NCBI GenBank assembly: GCA_903929655.1
Contig: CAIYVS010000228.1
Coordinates: 1-25,849 of the forward strand
Origin: an uncultured Bacteroidota bacterium
GTDB taxonomy: Bacteria > Bacteroidota > Bacteroidia > Chitinophagales > Chitinophagaceae
Direction: 5' to 3'
DNA length: 25,849 nt
Shown here piece by piece: positions 24,029-25,849 of the stretch (the stretch's first letter is position 1; each line of letters starts with the position of its first letter). A program made the translations under genes and the position numbers. The notes under the pieces are model-generated. The model did not search any database. It was given only the letters and a program-made list of their open reading frames with translations, and was not told the origin of the DNA.

Positions 24029-25123
24029 ATGAGCAGGAACGGGAAAGTTTTGGTGGCAATGAGTGGTGGTATTGACAGTACCATTAGTGCTCTTATGCTT
24101 CATAACCAGGGCTATGAAGTGGTAGGCATTACCATGAAAACATGGGATTATGCTACTTCCGGTGGAGGCAAAAAGGAAACAGGCTGTTGCAACCTGGATT
24201 CTTTTAATGATGCCCGCCAGGCCGCTGTGGAGCATGGTTTCCCGCATTACATACTGGATATAAGGGAAGAATTCGGCGATTTTGTCATTAATAATTTTGT
24301 TGAAGAATATATAGCAGGCCGCACTCCAAATCCCTGTGTACTCTGCAATACCCATATAAAATGGGCTGCTTTACTGAAAAGAGCAGATGCCCTGGGATGC
24401 GATCATATTGCAACCGGTCATTATGTGAAGGTGCGGGAGGAAAATGATCGTTATGTTTTGTCAAAAGCTAAGGACCTGACAAAAGACCAGAGCTATGTAT
24501 TATGGGGACTTGGACAGGATTGCCTTAGCCGCAGCATCTATCCATTGGGCGATTTACTTAAAACAGAGGTAAGGCAAATAGCCTGGGATATGGGCTATAA
24601 GGAACTGTCTAAAAAGGCAGAGAGCTACGAAATATGCTTTGTACCCGATAATGATTACAGGGGCTTTTTAAAACGGCAGGTACCCACCCTGGAACAGGAA
24701 GTGGAGGGGGGTGATTTTGTGCTTACTGATGGCAAAATAGTGGGCAAACACCGGGGCTATCCATTCTATACCATAGGGCAGAGAAAAGGCCTTGATATTG
24801 CGCTAGGCAGGCCCATATTTGTAACTAAGATCATACCCGAAACCAATACTGTGGTATTAGGAGAAGTGCATGAATTGCAGCAAAGTGCTATGCTGGTAGG
24901 CGGTCTGAATATGGTGAAATATGACACTATTAAAGACGGAATGCAGGCTGTAACCAAAATCAGGTATAAAGATGCAGGCATGGAAAGCGTTCTGAGCCCA
25001 GAGGGAGATACTATAAAAGTTCATTTTGAGCATGCCGTTAACAGCATAGCGCCCGGGCAATCTGCCGTTTTTTACGAAGGGGATGATGTGATAGCGGGGG
25101 GGATCATCAGGAATGGCCTATAG
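24029..25123 (+). CDS. mnmA: tRNA-specific 2-thiouridylase MnmA
   Basis: 364 residues. Makes 2-thiouridine at U34 of Lys, Glu and Gln tRNAs, using ATP to adenylate the base and a protein persulfide as sulfur source. The PP-loop is VAMSGGIDSTISA (S12-G-G-I-D-S17); the catalytic cysteines are C103 in TPNPCVLCNTHIKW and C203 in YEICFVPDNDYRGF; TGHYVK, DQSYVLWGLGQ and the C-terminal barrel segment YTIGQRKGLDIALGRPIFV are family marks. Length is normal and the start is supported by the adjacent promoter element. It is divergent from aroB. Confidence 0.96.
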   Translation: MSRNGKVLVAMSGGIDSTISALMLHNQGYEVVGITMKTWDYATSGGGKKETGCCNLDSFNDARQAAVEHGFPHYILDIREEFGDFVINNFVEEYIAGRTPNPCVLCNTHIKWAALLKRADALGCDHIATGHYVKVREENDRYVLSKAKDLTKDQSYVLWGLGQDCLSRSIYPLGDLLKTEVRQIAWDMGYKELSKKAESYEICFVPDNDYRGFLKRQVPTLEQEVEGGDFVLTDGKIVGKHRGYPFYTIGQRKGLDIALGRPIFVTKIIPETNTVVLGEVHELQQSAMLVGGLNMVKYDTIKDGMQAVTKIRYKDAGMESVLSPEGDTIKVHFEHAVNSIAPGQSAVFYEGDDVIAGGIIRNGL

Positions 25124-25222
25124 CCTGATTCATAACTCTTACATTGTTTGCCAACATAATATAAAATTATATTAATTCATTGCATTTATAAACATTCCCG
25201 GAATTGTGTAAATGGAGTGCTA

Positions 25223-25251
25223 TTGAATTTCAATAATTATAATTATCTTTC
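25223..25251 (+). promoter_or_regulatory. Weak promoter candidate for the lipoprotein gene
   Basis: TTG at 25223-25225, an 18-base spacer and TATCTTTC (seven of eight matches to TAnnTTTG). The leader from here to the lipoprotein ATG would be about 160 bases and contains a 33-codon frame at 25296-25397 with no recognised family. Confidence 0.3.
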
Positions 25252-25416
25252 GTTTCTTTAATTATATTTACGCAGAATATCGCGATCTGAGTCTTATGAA
25301 ACGACCATTCAAAAACCAAGTTTTTGCACACAAAGGGATCAAAATTCCCAAATTGGGCATGATAATGGAATTGTTTGGGAGTCCATCTGGCAACTAAAAA
25401 AGACAAATTATTACAG

Positions 25417-25849
25417 ATGAATAAAAAGCTTTTACCTGCAATATTAATGATAGTTCTGAGTGCTGCTGTATTTTCTGCCTGCAAGAAATCCAGTAGCTAT
25501 CAGGGCAATTACGACAATCTGTATTTCCCTTTACAATTGGGGCATTATGTTACATACAATGTGGACTCTATTTTCTATGATAGTTCTGTATGTACCAGGG
25601 TGGAACGCACATCCCAGGTAAAATATATTGTATCGGATACGTTCACAGATGGAGAAAACAGGCCTTCATATATTATTGATGTTCAGTACCGTACAACTGC
25701 GAATGATAATTGGGTAAAGCAAAGCGTAGTATTGGTTACACAAACCGATACCGGTCTGGAATACAGCCAGAACAATATACGTTCCACGAAATTAGTTTAT
25801 CCCATAGCTGCCGGGAAAAAATGGTATTCAAACACTTTTGTACCAGTAC
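25417..25849 (+). CDS. Putative lipoprotein, 3' end outside window
   Basis: The first 144 residues of a lipoprotein. The signal peptide ends at a lipobox (VFSACKKSSS, Cys about residue 23), followed by a polar region and then beta-strand-rich sequence (LYFPLQLGHYVTYNVDSIFY, RPSYIIDVQYRT, YPIAAGKKWYSNTF). It resembles the many Bacteroidota lipoproteins of unknown function with this 'pressed in a beta fold' composition; there is no charged SRP-like retention signal that would argue against surface export. The frame runs off the right edge, so the family cannot be named. Confidence 0.75.
   Translation, partial: MNKKLLPAILMIVLSAAVFSACKKSSSYQGNYDNLYFPLQLGHYVTYNVDSIFYDSSVCTRVERTSQVKYIVSDTFTDGENRPSYIIDVQYRTTANDNWVKQSVVLVTQTDTGLEYSQNNIRSTKLVYPIAAGKKWYSNTFVPV

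Noticed and set aside
1..25849. CRISPR array, tRNA or rRNA genes, phage genes
   Set aside because: No regularly spaced repeats, no cloverleaf-like sequence in the intergenic gaps and no phage structural or integrase genes were seen.

Overview
This window looks like a chromosomal segment of a Bacteroidota bacterium, probably Chitinophagaceae or a close relative. Evidence: two proteins carry C-terminal Por-type (T9SS type A) sorting domains. Family content is typical of the phylum (DUF5777 barrel, MbnP-like protein, two-component propeller sensor with LytTR regulator). Many genes have the TAnnTTTG -7 promoter element very close to the start codon, and Shine-Dalgarno sites are almost absent.

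Left edge (1-731): the tail of a RelE/HigB-type toxin and, convergent with it, a four-helix membrane protein of unknown function.

Envelope-stress, metal and redox locus (782-11982, all on + strand): a 42-codon basic reading frame, an ECF sigma factor, a small single-pass (anti-sigma-like) protein and a membrane-anchored Spy/CpxP/CnrX-like sensor; then a secreted YHYH protein, an MbnP-like protein, a diheme peroxidase of the CCP/MauG/MbnH group and a 31-codon membrane peptide; then YceI, a propeller-type histidine kinase, a LytTR regulator, a second YceI and a DUF5777 outer-membrane barrel. The gene set suggests sensing of an envelope metal or redox signal feeding periplasmic haem/copper proteins and lipocalin-like YceI carriers. 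That combined reading is inference. The sigma gene has no usual start codon for its region 2.1, but a UUUAAAU slippery heptamer lies where the upstream frame overlaps it, which is the most unusual signal in the window.

Minus-strand metabolic block (11988-15004): a DUF7009-like protein, FdhD, a GNAT acetyltransferase and proline dehydrogenase.

Plus-strand block (15161-19993): a T9SS-secreted protein with a strong terminator, DNA topoisomerase I, and a SirB1-like transglutaminase-fold protein.

Aromatic block on - strand (20049-23930): aroB and aroA overlap. Between aroA and aroC lie a REP-associated (IS200-like) tyrosine transposase and two inverted copies of a palindrome resembling a REPIN.

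Right edge: mnmA on + strand and the start of a lipoprotein. No tRNA, rRNA or CRISPR array was seen, and no gene-free stretch exceeds 300 bases.
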